64,000 nucleotides of DNA from an uncultured Tateyamaria sp. Its GTDB lineage: Bacteria; Pseudomonadota; Alphaproteobacteria; Rhodobacterales; Rhodobacteraceae. The notes below the pieces were generated by a model, which made no database searches, was not told the DNA's origin, and worked only from the letters and a program-made list of their open reading frames with translations. Location: positions 1,584,501 through 1,648,500 of the forward strand of contig NZ_CANNDS010000001.1 of assembly GCF_947503415.1 (NCBI RefSeq). The letters are read 5' to 3'. A program made the position numbers and the translations under genes. This document shows positions 36,820 to 45,043 of the stretch, piece by piece; position 1 is the first letter of the stretch; each line of letters opens with the position of its first letter.

Positions 36820-37767
36820 ATGGTACGTGGTCGCAACGCAGAAGCACCAACCGGCATTCCCAGCGCAGGGTGGAAAGACATCGCCTTTCGGCTGAAGGAT
36901 GAAATCGCAGAGGATCGGGTGGGGCTTATCGCTGCTGGTGTCGCCTTCTATGGTTTGCTGGCGCTTTTTCCTGCGATCACTGCGCTCATCGCCATCAGCG
37001 GTCTTTTGGTTGAACCAAGTGCCATTGTTGAACAACTGCGTGGGCTGGCTGGCATGGTGCCCGAAGAGGTGATTGGAATCGTCACCGACCAAGCAACAGA
37101 GGTGGCAGGCTCCCGCGAGGGTGGATTGGGACTGGCCGCTGTCTTTGGCATTCTGGTGGCCCTGTATTCCGCGTCCAAGGGAATGGGGAGCCTGATGGAA
37201 GGCATCAACGTCGCCTATGATGAGCAAGAGAAGCGTGGCTTCATCAAGCTCAAACTGGTGACGTTTGCGCTGACTTTGTTTTTGATGATCGGATTGCTGG
37301 TTGCCCTACTGTCAATGCTCGCCCTTCCGGCAGTACTGGCGTTCGTGGATCTTGGCGGGCTCATGGAAACCACCATTACAATTGCCTTCTGGATCGGCCT
37401 TGTCGTGTTGACGATGTTCGGGCTCTCCGTCCTCTACCGCTATGCGCCATCGCGGGACGAGCCGGAGTGGAAATGGGCGTCAGTGGGCGCGGTCATAGGG
37501 TGCCTGCTTTGGATCGTGGCGTCCGCGGGGTTTGCCTTTTACGTCAGCAACTTCGGGTCCTACAATGAAAGCTTCGGAACATTGGCTGGCGTCATCGTGC
37601 TGCTCATGTGGTTCTGGATTTCCGCATTCATCATTCTGATGGGCGCCGAATTGAATGCCGAGCTAGAGGCGCAGACACGGGTTGATACGACGCAGGGTCG
37701 TGATTTACCTATGGGCCAACGCGATGCCGAAAAGGCCGACACTCTGGGGGAGGCGGCCGGTATTTAG
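36820..37767 (+). CDS. YihY/BrkB family inner-membrane protein
   Basis: A 315-residue protein of the YihY (formerly RNase BN) family. Six or so membrane segments are evident, with the family landmarks RVGLIAAGVAFYGLLALFPA, VFGILVALYSASKGM, YRYAPSRDEPEWKWASVGA and GSYNESFGTLAGVIVLLMWFWISAF. The role is unknown. It begins a run of three plus-strand genes (YihY, EEP nuclease, AI-2E transporter) with 16 bases before the nuclease and an overlap after it. Confidence 0.93.
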   Translation: MVRGRNAEAPTGIPSAGWKDIAFRLKDEIAEDRVGLIAAGVAFYGLLALFPAITALIAISGLLVEPSAIVEQLRGLAGMVPEEVIGIVTDQATEVAGSREGGLGLAAVFGILVALYSASKGMGSLMEGINVAYDEQEKRGFIKLKLVTFALTLFLMIGLLVALLSMLALPAVLAFVDLGGLMETTITIAFWIGLVVLTMFGLSVLYRYAPSRDEPEWKWASVGAVIGCLLWIVASAGFAFYVSNFGSYNESFGTLAGVIVLLMWFWISAFIILMGAELNAELEAQTRVDTTQGRDLPMGQRDAEKADTLGEAAGI

Positions 37768-37783
37768 CGGCGGCAGAAGTCAA

Positions 37784-38764
37784 ATGTTGAATGCAATATT
37801 TTGGTCCGTGGCCGTTGCCGTTGTTGTCACAACGCTCTTGCCGCTGACAAACAGCGTGCAATGGTGGATACGGATGTGGGACTTCCCCCGTCTCCATATC
37901 TCAAGTGTTGCGTTACTCGTGATTTTCGCGGCCTTGCTGACCACGGTGACTTACAAACCTCTGCTTATTGGGGCTGTTTCTGCTGCGTTTGTGTACCAAG
38001 CGTGGCAGATATTCCCGTACACACCGCTTGCCGCAACCGAAATTGCGTTGACCACGGCCCCCCAAGGCGCGGCAGAAGTGGACATGTTGGCGATCAACGT
38101 TCTGATGGAAAACACGCGCCATGATGATCTGATCGAGGTGATCAATCGCGAAGATCCCGACGTATTACTCTTAATGGAGACTGACGCGATCTGGGCTGAA
38201 GCGTTGCAAGACGTGCTTGCAAGATACGCTGTAGTGAAATCGCATGTGGCGGATGACCACTATGGCCTCATTTTTGCGACCCGTTTGGATGTCATCAGCG
38301 CAGAGTTCTTGTGGCCGCACGACGATGTGACACCGGCGGTCAAGGCAGTCTTGCGCGCGTCCAACGGGCCAGAGTTCAACTTCATTGGCTTGCATCCTCG
38401 CCCACCGGTTCCGGGCAACGACACAGAAACGCGCGATAGGCAGATCAAGAAGGCAGCGCTGATGACGTCATCTTCGGAGCGTCCGACCGTTTGCATGGGT
38501 GACTTCAACGACGTGGCATGGTCGTGGACCACCAAACGCTTCAAACAGTACGGCAACTTTGCGGAACCGCGCGTCGGGCGTGGCATGATTTCGAGTTTTC
38601 ATGCAGATTACCCCTTCATGCGGTTGCCAATTGACCAGCTTTTCGTGACCGACAATGTCGGTCTTGTGTCTTTCTCGCGCCTTGAGAGCTTTGGGTCTGA
38701 TCACTTCCCCATTGCCGCGACAGTGTATTTCAATGACGACAGGAGCGCGGACGTTGGACAATAG
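37784..38764 (+). CDS. Endonuclease/exonuclease/phosphatase family protein with N-terminal membrane segments
   Basis: About 326 residues starting at ATG 37784. The N-terminal part carries about three hydrophobic segments (WSVAVAVVVTTLLPL, SSVALLVIFAALLTTV), followed by an EEP domain: INREDPDVLLLMETD, GLHPRPPVPGNDTETRDRQ, VCMGDFNDVAWSWTT and a final FGSDHFPI with the catalytic His. Such membrane-anchored EEP proteins hydrolyse phosphodiesters outside the cytoplasm. The nucleic-acid versus lipid substrate cannot be told. Overlaps the next gene's likely start. Confidence 0.9.
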   Translation: MLNAIFWSVAVAVVVTTLLPLTNSVQWWIRMWDFPRLHISSVALLVIFAALLTTVTYKPLLIGAVSAAFVYQAWQIFPYTPLAATEIALTTAPQGAAEVDMLAINVLMENTRHDDLIEVINREDPDVLLLMETDAIWAEALQDVLARYAVVKSHVADDHYGLIFATRLDVISAEFLWPHDDVTPAVKAVLRASNGPEFNFIGLHPRPPVPGNDTETRDRQIKKAALMTSSSERPTVCMGDFNDVAWSWTTKRFKQYGNFAEPRVGRGMISSFHADYPFMRLPIDQLFVTDNVGLVSFSRLESFGSDHFPIAATVYFNDDRSADVGQ

Positions 38765-39881
38765 TGACCAGAAGAACAACGTCGAAGCGCCGATTGCGTC
38801 TGCACCACAAAGCAGGAGCAGGTTGGAGATCCCACTCATAGGCATATTGGGCCTGTTGATGCTGCAGGTTCTGGTGTCGGCCAGTGACTTCCTCGTGCCC
38901 GTCATTACAGCGATGCTGGGGTATTTCGTCCTGAACAGACCCCGACGTTGGTTGGGGCAGGTTGGCGTTCCTCCCGTGCTGTCCGCCGCACTGTTCACGA
39001 CACTGCTGACCGCGCTGATCGTTGTGTTGCTGGTCCAACTTAGCAGCCCTGCCGCACAGTTCATCGAGGACCTTCCGTCGTTGATGGAAGAAATCAAAGA
39101 GAAACTGACAGCGTCCGGCGGCGCGCTTGAAGCGATCAATGAAGCGACCGACGCCGCCGAGGAAATCATGGCGGGTCAGGATGGGAGCACTGTTGCCGTT
39201 GAAGTCGTCTCCAACACAGGCGTGGCGGCGACAATTTTCAGCATGGCGCCGGGATTTCTAAGCCGGATCGCATTTGCCCTCATCCTGCTTTTCTTCCTCG
39301 TGGCTTCTGGCGACATGTTCCTGATCAAGACGGTGCAGAGTTTCGAAAGGTTCCGGGACAAGCGCCGCGCGGTAGAGGTTTTGCATTCCATCGAAGACCG
39401 GCTTGGCTACTATCTGGGCGGCATCGCGATCATCAATGCAGGCTTGGGAGTAGCCGTTGCGATTGCCATGCATCTTTGGGGCCTACCGAACGCGCTTGTC
39501 TTCGGGTTCATGGCATTCGGACTGAATTTTGTGCCGTTTCTTGGCGGGCTCATGGGGGCAACGATTGCAGCCGCCGTTGCGTTTGTCAGCCTTGATGGGG
39601 CATGGGCCGCCGCGGGCGTTTTTGCGACGTACATTGTGCTGACGTCGATTGAAGGGCAGTTCATTACCCCGCTCGTCATTTCACGGCGGATGCGTTTGAA
39701 CACAACGGTTGTTTTTCTTACCGTCGCGTTCTTTGCCTATATTTGGTCGGTTATGGGCATGGTTGTCGCATTACCGGTTCTGATCGTGATCAAGATCGTC
39801 TGCGATGAGACAAACACACTCTCGACCTTCGCCAGATTCATCGGCGACGAAGAGGTCGCAAAGTCCGAAGCGAATACTTAA
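38733..39881 (+). CDS. AI-2E family transporter (PerM-like)
   Basis: A membrane protein of about 380 residues with the eight-helix AI-2E/PerM architecture, two N-terminal helices, a soluble amphipathic insert (about 100-165) and a helical C-terminal half. Landmarks are FALILLFFLVASGDMFL, FGLNFVPFLGGLMG and a final VALPVLIVIKIVCDE. The ATG at 38733 is used; a TTG at 38754 with AGGAG eight bases ahead is a real alternative and would reduce the overlap with the nuclease gene. Transport of autoinducer is shown for few members, so the substrate is open. Confidence 0.9.
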   Translation: MTTGARTLDNSDQKNNVEAPIASAPQSRSRLEIPLIGILGLLMLQVLVSASDFLVPVITAMLGYFVLNRPRRWLGQVGVPPVLSAALFTTLLTALIVVLLVQLSSPAAQFIEDLPSLMEEIKEKLTASGGALEAINEATDAAEEIMAGQDGSTVAVEVVSNTGVAATIFSMAPGFLSRIAFALILLFFLVASGDMFLIKTVQSFERFRDKRRAVEVLHSIEDRLGYYLGGIAIINAGLGVAVAIAMHLWGLPNALVFGFMAFGLNFVPFLGGLMGATIAAAVAFVSLDGAWAAAGVFATYIVLTSIEGQFITPLVISRRMRLNTTVVFLTVAFFAYIWSVMGMVVALPVLIVIKIVCDETNTLSTFARFIGDEEVAKSEANT

Positions 39882-39919
39882 GCGAGGGGAATAGGGTTGG
39901 GGGGTGGCACGCGTTTGGA

Positions 39920-40054
39920 TTACCCGCCACTTGCCCCCGATTGCCTATGTTTGCGACGGACAAGACGCGCCACATAGATCAACACACAGGCCCCTGCCGC
40001 AGCGACGATCAATTGACCGATCCAACCTATTCCAGCGATGTGTCGTCCTTTCAA
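39920..40054 (-). CDS. Small membrane protein with unusual start (about 39-44 residues)
   Basis: The frame encodes AGIGWIGQLIVAAAGACV, a single membrane helix and a basic tail RLVRRKHRQ, like the C-terminal part of GlsB/YeaQ/YmgE stress membrane proteins. A strong AAAGGA ribosome site is followed six bases later by ATC (40039), not ATG; an in-frame TTG at 40054 is the only standard start and lacks a good site. Either translation begins at a rare AUC codon, or the start has mutated. Confidence 0.4.
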   Translation of the reverse strand: MKGRHIAGIGWIGQLIVAAAGACVLIYVARLVRRKHRQSGASGG

Positions 40055-40073
40055 ATGCCTCACTAGAGGCATT
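40054..40073. repeat. 8-base perfect inverted repeat
   Basis: AATGCCTC-ACTA-GAGGCATT, immediately upstream of the small membrane protein frame on the minus strand. No T-run follows, so an operator is more likely than a terminator. Confidence 0.5.
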
Positions 40074-40167
40074 AATAATGGGCGAAGCATCGTAAACCGG
40101 AGACATCCGGCTCAGACACTTCGCCCGTGTTAAATGCAGCCTAGACGACGGCTACCAATGGGTCCGA

Positions 40168-41241
40168 TCAATCGAGGCCGAGTTCTTCGGCCAGACGAAC
40201 ACCGGGTTCCAGAATGCGCACTTCGCTTTCGTTGTATTCCGGCATGTTCTCAAGCTGGGTTTGAGTGAACTGGGGAACGATCAGTTCGTTGCGACGCACG
40301 ATCAGCTTCTCAAGCGGCACTGCGACTTCGTTTTCACCCATGCCAAGGAAACCTCCGACGCCGATGATGGCAACGAGGGTCTGGCCGCGCATGCCGATGA
40401 AATCGACCTCGCCGACGTCTTCGCCGGACTCTGTTGCCACACTGCGCCCGATAAGATCTTCGGCTTTCTGGTCAAAGATCGGCAATACCCGAACAGAATC
40501 CTGATACCGTGCGCGATCTTCATCCGACATGTTGCCTTGTGCGTCTGCGTTGAAGTCTTCCATGACCACACGGGCCTGCAGCTGCTCAACCTCCACATCG
40601 GCTTCGCCACCATCCACGATGTTGACTTCGGCTTCTTCGCTGGTGACGGACACATCGGCATTGTCGCCTTGTTCCACGTTCACTTGGGCGTCTTCCTGGG
40701 TCACGTTGATTTCGGCGGCGTCAGAGGCAGTCACGTTGACCTCTGCTTCACCCTGCTGGAATTCGATGCGCGGCTGCGCTTCTTGAATGGTGATCTTGGG
40801 TTCGGGACGGATAAAGCGCACGACGGGCTCAGGTTGGTCCAGATCAATGATCGGCTCGCCGGTTTCCACGTCAACTTCAGGCTCTGGCACCATGACGGTG
40901 ACAACCGGCTCGGGGATCACAACGGTGATCTGCGGCTGGGCCTGTTCGACGGTGATGATTGGCGCCTGTTGCCGCACCCGTACTGTCGGCTCGGGCACAA
41001 CCACTGTGATTTCGGGCTGAGGCTGTTCAACGGTGACGACAGGTTGGCCTTGCGTCACTTCAACATTCGGATCGGGCACGGTCACGTTGACGGTCGCGTC
41101 TTCCTGTTCCACGACAACCTGTCCACCCTGAACAGGAACGGCGGTTTCGTTGGTTTCGGTTGTAGATTGCGCGAATGCGCCGCCAGCAGCCATCGCGCCG
41201 AACGCAACGGTGCCAAGCAGATTTCTCATGGTCGAGGTCAT
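40168..41241 (-). CDS. Exported PRC-barrel protein with a long repetitive acidic beta region
   Basis: About 357 residues from ATG 41241 (GGGAAG ahead), with a signal peptide (NLLGTVAFGAMAAGGAFA). From about residue 40 to 225 the protein is a string of short strand-like repeats of the type xxPEPxVxVxQ (for example PQPEITVVVPEPTVRV, QPQITVVIPEP), turning more acidic toward its end (EDAQVNVEQGDNADVSV). A PRC-barrel domain follows (LIGRSVATESGEDVGEVDFI). The repeats may form a beta-solenoid or an extended fibre. Periplasmic or outer-membrane location is inferred. A recurrent motif copy lies about 210 bases upstream. Confidence 0.85.
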   Translation of the reverse strand: MTSTMRNLLGTVAFGAMAAGGAFAQSTTETNETAVPVQGGQVVVEQEDATVNVTVPDPNVEVTQGQPVVTVEQPQPEITVVVPEPTVRVRQQAPIITVEQAQPQITVVIPEPVVTVMVPEPEVDVETGEPIIDLDQPEPVVRFIRPEPKITIQEAQPRIEFQQGEAEVNVTASDAAEINVTQEDAQVNVEQGDNADVSVTSEEAEVNIVDGGEADVEVEQLQARVVMEDFNADAQGNMSDEDRARYQDSVRVLPIFDQKAEDLIGRSVATESGEDVGEVDFIGMRGQTLVAIIGVGGFLGMGENEVAVPLEKLIVRRNELIVPQFTQTQLENMPEYNESEVRILEPGVRLAEELGLD

Positions 41242-41451
41242 GTCTTCTTCCCTGATAGGACCCACACAGCCGCCACGCCGCTAGGGGCGGCGAACGATCA
41301 AGGTGCCGGTCTTTTGTGATTTTCCCGCATTCCGGATCGGAGAACGCGCGGTTCTGCGATCACCAAATTCGGTGGCCCAGACTGGAAATGTCGCCAGCCT
41401 TTCAAGCTACTTAGTAAGTACCAGATCAAACCCGCTGACGGGTCTTGGGTG

Positions 41452-41473
41452 CACTAAACCAGAACAAGTTTTG
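41452..41473. repeat. Recurrent intergenic motif, copy 3
   Basis: CACTAAACCAGAACAAGTTT, the copy closest to the consensus, in the space upstream of the PRC-barrel gene (211 bases from its start). Confidence 0.5.
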
Positions 41474-41502
41474 ACCGCTTTTTGGCACGATGATCCCGTG
41501 TG

Positions 41503-42021
41503 TCAGTCAGCCGACACGACGCCGTTGAGCAGAGCATCATCAACATGCCCGCCGTGCAGGACAGAGACGTCTCCGGTCGCCTCCAAAACCACCGCGCGCA
41601 CCGTCGACAGTTCTATGGCATTGGCCTCGCGCAGCTTCGCCATCAGGTCCTCTTCGGTCACCCGCGTTTTCAGCAGCGCGCCACGGAGGATTGCACCATC
41701 TTTCATCAGCAGAACCGGTTCATTCTGAAGTGTTGAGTCGATCACGCCGGACCGTTGGCGCATGTACGCGACACAAAACTGCACGCCAAACAATGCGGCC
41801 ATTGCCGTCATCGTTTGCAGCAAAGCCGCCCAATTGCCGGTCTGCGCGGCGCCCGCCAAAAGGGAGCCCATCGCGACCGTCATGACGAAATCGAAATTGG
41901 TCATCTTTGAGAAGGACCGCAACCCGACCACTCGAACAAGAAGGATGATCCAACCAAGCCCCAGCGCGCTCAGCAATGCGCCCTTGGCAATGGCATCGAG
42001 GAGAGCGTGATCGAAAAACAC
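41503..42021 (-). CDS. DUF421 (YetF-like) membrane protein
   Basis: A 172-residue protein with three N-terminal membrane segments (GALLSALGLGWIILLVRVVG, then MTVAMGSLLAGA) and a small cytoplasmic domain (LLMKDGAILRGALLKTRVTEEDLMAKLRE), the DUF421/YetF layout. The family is linked to sporulation and stress in other bacteria but its function is unknown. Three bases after the DUF998 gene on the same strand, so likely cotranscribed with it. Confidence 0.9.
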   Translation of the reverse strand: MFFDHALLDAIAKGALLSALGLGWIILLVRVVGLRSFSKMTNFDFVMTVAMGSLLAGAAQTGNWAALLQTMTAMAALFGVQFCVAYMRQRSGVIDSTLQNEPVLLMKDGAILRGALLKTRVTEEDLMAKLREANAIELSTVRAVVLEATGDVSVLHGGHVDDALLNGVVSAD

Positions 42022-42024
42022 TGT

Positions 42025-42690
42025 CTATTTCTGACGTGTTGAAGTTGCGTGCGATTTCTCGCGTCCGACCGAGATCAGCATCCACGAGAAAGACACGACC
42101 CAGACGACAGTGATCACGCCCAAGCCCCGTTCATACGCTCCATCATAGCCAGTTGGCATGAAGAAAAAGATCGGCGCGCCAAAGATCCAAAATGCGGCAC
42201 AGACATAACTGATCAATGCATAACGGCGAGCCACCATCGCCATGCCGCGTCCCATCAAAAGGAATAGGGCCGCAAACAGAAAGCCAATGACATAAACAAC
42301 ATAGATGTGGATCACGACGCCCTCATTGTCTTGGTCGCCGTATTCATTCCGCGCTCCGATAATGATGATGCACATGACCAGCAGCGCCAGACAGCCGATG
42401 CCAAGGTTCCAGCGGGTGCCATCCTGATGCAGGTGTGCTGCGCCAACCGCGCACGCCATGACCGCCGCCGCATACCCGTACAGCGCCACATCCTGAATGA
42501 TCTCGTACCGTCCCGCAGCCAGGTCACTGACCGTGTCCGCAACCCAGTCGTGGTTCGGAACAACGACGCTGCCCACAATGTTGCCCAGGACCATCAGGAT
42601 CGAGCCCACAATCGCTATGATCCCCGTGGCAATCAGCAAGTCTTTGTCAGGGCCTTGCGTGCCCTCGGTGGCGGGCTTTGGTTCAGACAC
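42025..42690 (-). CDS. DUF998 family membrane protein
   Basis: About 221 residues from GTG 42690, chosen because AAAGGG lies seven bases ahead; an ATG 25 codons upstream extends into non-conserved sequence. Six to seven membrane segments are seen, with the family-type extracytoplasmic loop HDWVADTVSDLAAGRYEIIQD between the first two. Function unknown. First of a pair with DUF421. A copy of the recurrent motif lies 95 bases upstream of this start. Confidence 0.8.
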   Translation of the reverse strand: MSEPKPATEGTQGPDKDLLIATGIIAIVGSILMVLGNIVGSVVVPNHDWVADTVSDLAAGRYEIIQDVALYGYAAAVMACAVGAAHLHQDGTRWNLGIGCLALLVMCIIIIGARNEYGDQDNEGVVIHIYVVYVIGFLFAALFLLMGRGMAMVARRYALISYVCAAFWIFGAPIFFFMPTGYDGAYERGLGVITVVWVVSFSWMLISVGREKSHATSTRQK

Positions 42691-42784
42691 CTCGATCCCT
42701 TTCGGCAGTGCTTGGACATGGCCGGCGTCATGCCGAGCATCCATGTATCGGTAGCAACTATTCATGTGCCTGTGACGGCGGGCG

Positions 42785-42806
42785 CATTAAACTCGAACAG
42801 CTTTTG
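42785..42806. repeat. Recurrent intergenic motif, copy 4
   Basis: CATTAAACTCGAACAGCTTT, the most divergent copy, upstream of the DUF998-DUF421 pair. Confidence 0.45.
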
Positions 42807-42884
42807 GGGGGTTCAAGCGCGAGGGCGGGCGAACCAACTCAATCGGCAGGGGGGCATTCCGCGAGCTTTCCGATTGTCGAGCCA

Positions 42885-43292
42885 TCAGGCTGAAGACAGG
42901 CTGCGCTCAATGTCGCTGGTCGGCGAATTGATCAACGTTTTGTCCAGCTCAATGGTGATCTTCTCCACGACTTCCTGATGGAGTATCGGACGCATTTCAC
43001 CCAACGTGTCGGGATCGGCGATCAGGATCAAATGATCAAAATCACCGCCATGCGCCTTTGCATAAAGATGATGCGCCAGTTGCTTGGCAAAGGTCGCTTC
43101 ATCGGTCTCCTGAGCGGAGGAGTCCGGAGGGCGATTTCCGGACGGGCCGTCATCATCAAGGTTCTTCGGCGTGAGGCCTCCGACATGCCGCAGCTTGATA
43201 TCCTCGGCCGAACCATCGTTCAAAAAGAACTTGGCCTCTGCGCCGGATGCGACGACGACGAAGGCATTCTTGGGACATGTAGGCTCTGACAT
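42885..43292 (-). CDS. Host attachment protein family (PF10116-like)
   Basis: About 135 residues from ATG 43292, which has GGAG seven bases ahead; the ATG two codons upstream is too close. The core FVVVASGAEAKFF and the C-terminal LILIADPDTLGEMRPILHQEVVEKI match the Host_attach family, named from Agrobacterium and related to the archaeal Pelota/eRF1-like central fold. The cellular role is not settled and is probably stress-related rather than adhesive. Confidence 0.88.
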   Translation of the reverse strand: MSEPTCPKNAFVVVASGAEAKFFLNDGSAEDIKLRHVGGLTPKNLDDDGPSGNRPPDSSAQETDEATFAKQLAHHLYAKAHGGDFDHLILIADPDTLGEMRPILHQEVVEKITIELDKTLINSPTSDIERSLSSA

Positions 43293-43364
43293 ATTCATTC
43301 TCCGTTCAAGTGATCCGCCCGCAATACTCGCAAAGCAGAGCCACCCATTTTTGATCCCAAAAAA

Positions 43365-43517
43365 TCACTTCGTCCTTTGATACTCATTCAGGTCTTCCAG
43401 AACCGCGCCATCCTCGTCTTTTTCAGTTTGATCGGTGTCATCTTCTGACGGTGTGTCGGAGTTGATCTCAGCCAAAACCGTGTCCTCTTTGGTGTCATTC
43501 TTAGGAATGGATATCAT
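43365..43517 (-). CDS. Small acidic protein of unknown function
   Basis: About 50 residues from ATG 43517 (AAGGA eight bases ahead); an ATG 14 codons upstream (43559) is the alternative. The sequence is rich in Asp, Glu, Thr and Ser (EINSDTPSEDDTDQTEKDED) with no hydrophobic segment, so it is likely disordered. Not recognised. Lies between the host-attachment gene and creA on the same strand. Confidence 0.4.
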   Translation of the reverse strand: MISIPKNDTKEDTVLAEINSDTPSEDDTDQTEKDEDGAVLEDLNEYQRTK

Positions 43518-43574
43518 CGAGTACGTCCTTACAATCTTCGTTTCCGTTTGCGAGGTCATCCGCTTCCTGTGGCG

Positions 43575-44030
43575 TCACGGATTAAACAAAGGCACGGTTG
43601 AGATCGACATCTTTGCGGACCCATCCTGGACGTCCCGCGCATGTGAGATATAAATCAGCGTTTGATTGGCCTCATCGAAAATGCGTTTCACCTTCAGCGA
43701 TTTCCATATAATCGACCGACCCTCGGAAAACACGCTTTCGCCCTCATCTGAACGGTCAATATCACCGATGGAGACGACGCCAGTCTGCCTGCACGCAATG
43801 GACGAATTTGACGGATCCTCGAACCAATTGCCCTTTTGCAAACGGTCAATCAGCCCACGTTCAAAGTAAGCGACGTGGCATGTTACACCTTCGACCTTGG
43901 GGTCTGCGAAGGCTTCAATCACGATGTCATTCCCCAGCCAGTCGACATCCACATTACCGACTTGATCTGCCGCGGCAGGAGAGCAGATCGTGAGCGCAAA
44001 AAGCCAGGTAGCTGTATTTCGAAGAGCCAT
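43575..44030 (-). CDS. creA: CreA family periplasmic protein
   Basis: About 151 residues with a signal peptide (ALRNTATWLFALTICSPAAA) from ATG 44030; a GTG two codons upstream is the alternative. The CreA pattern is clear: VEAFADPKVEGVTCHVA, SSIACRQTG and the C-terminal IWKSLKVKRIFDEANQTLIYIS. The two Cys can pair. The family's function is unknown. The gene starts four bases after a 24-residue peptide gene, so the two are coupled. Confidence 0.88.
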   Translation of the reverse strand: MALRNTATWLFALTICSPAAADQVGNVDVDWLGNDIVIEAFADPKVEGVTCHVAYFERGLIDRLQKGNWFEDPSNSSIACRQTGVVSIGDIDRSDEGESVFSEGRSIIWKSLKVKRIFDEANQTLIYISHARDVQDGSAKMSISTVPLFNP

Positions 44031-44040
44031 TATCACGTGA

Positions 44041-44115
44041 TCATCGCAGCCCGAAAAACGACAAAATCAGTAAGATGATGACGATCAAGCCAACGAGGTA
44101 GATAATGCGGTTCAT
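44041..44115 (-). CDS. 24-residue single-span membrane peptide
   Basis: MNRIIYLVGLIVIILLILSF followed by FGLR and a TGA. A GCAGGAAAAAC ribosome site precedes the ATG. One hydrophobic helix fills the whole peptide, flanked by Asn-Arg and Arg, a Lep-like or stress-peptide design. It lies directly upstream of creA on the same strand. Too short for routine annotation, but the combination of ribosome site, helix and coupling makes it credible. Confidence 0.6.
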   Translation of the reverse strand: MNRIIYLVGLIVIILLILSFFGLR

Positions 44116-44329
44116 GATGTTTTTCCTGCGTTCTGCAGATGCGTATTAAGCACCCGACCGACAGGTTAACGAAAGCGAGCGACAATAGTTCCCATCGCAA
44201 AGTCACATGCATGGAACAAACCACGGGATGCAAAAATGCGTATCCGCGCCGATTGGGCCCTGCGTCTAGGGGTGCCTGGCAAGTGTAAGAAGCACACCAT
44301 GTGAGGCCAACTTGGCTTCCATTTGCGCC

Positions 44330-44851
44330 CTAGCCTGAGTGGTCAGACCATGCATGCTCAACTGCACTGCGGTCGCTTTCGTCCCGACATCGCCACTTTT
44401 TGAGACCATCGGCACTCCGGAATACTTCCGAGATGTACGAGTGGAATTTGGACCTGTTCCTGAGACTGCGGAGCGCAAATCGGTACTGCTGCCATGGCCA
44501 ATCGACATTGCCGGGTGGCAGTTCTGGTCTGGTCCGTCCAAGGTTTTTCCACGGGCGCGTTGCAAGCTGCCATCCCCTGACCTGTTCTGGTGGATCCAGC
44601 CAAACCAGCGCGTCAGCCTTTGCAACCGCTTGCGCCAAAAGGCTCGGGCCGCCTTCCAGTATCCACGCATCCTGTTCAAGCGTGCTTGCCAGAGCGGCAT
44701 CTGTCTCGAAACGCGGCCGTTGCCGCCAGCCGGTTCTAAGCTTGATCGCATCGAAGGAGACCACGGGAACATCTGGCCGAACCAAAGCCAATCGCTTGGC
44801 GAAATGGCTTTTCCCGACGCCGTTTGCTCCGGTGATGATGATCTTCTTCAA
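44330..44851 (-). CDS. P-loop kinase-like protein (adenylate-kinase/FlaR type)
   Basis: A 173-residue P-loop NTPase starting MKKIIITGANGVGKSHFAKR, whose GANGVGKS is the Walker A motif. SFDAIKLRTGW and DAWILEGGP fit the small-molecule kinase or topology-modulation family. The C-terminal AVEHAWSDHSG resembles the end of relatives, so the protein looks complete. The substrate is unknown. It stands alone, with about 200 bases without features on either side. Confidence 0.8.
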   Translation of the reverse strand: MKKIIITGANGVGKSHFAKRLALVRPDVPVVSFDAIKLRTGWRQRPRFETDAALASTLEQDAWILEGGPSLLAQAVAKADALVWLDPPEQVRGWQLATRPWKNLGRTRPELPPGNVDWPWQQYRFALRSLRNRSKFHSYISEVFRSADGLKKWRCRDESDRSAVEHAWSDHSG

Positions 44852-45043
44852 TCATGCCCCTGTGTCATGTCGCTTCCAAACGCACAGTAACGGGGGTTGT
44901 TTCGACAGCCAACGCCAGTTAAGTCGCAGCCGACCTTTTGTGGTCCGAATTGCTGAACGTCGTTGGAGCGCTGTTGCTCGCTTCGCCATTTTCTGTTCAT
45001 CAATGCTGCTTTTCGACCAAGCAGGGACACACGCACACCTATT

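Noticed and set aside
39904-40095. 63-codon plus-strand frame after the AI-2E transporter
   Set aside because: GTG start without ribosome site and no protein-like pattern; the opposite strand encodes the small membrane protein.
40261-41319. 352-codon plus-strand frame opposite the PRC-barrel gene
   Set aside because: It mirrors the repetitive DNA and gives His/Asp-rich repeats. The minus strand has signal peptide, ribosome site and PRC domain.
32520-42806. Recurrent CTAAACCAG motif as an insertion-sequence end or EcfG promoter
   Set aside because: No flanking duplications or transposase, and no GGAAC/CGTT pair at the right spacing.
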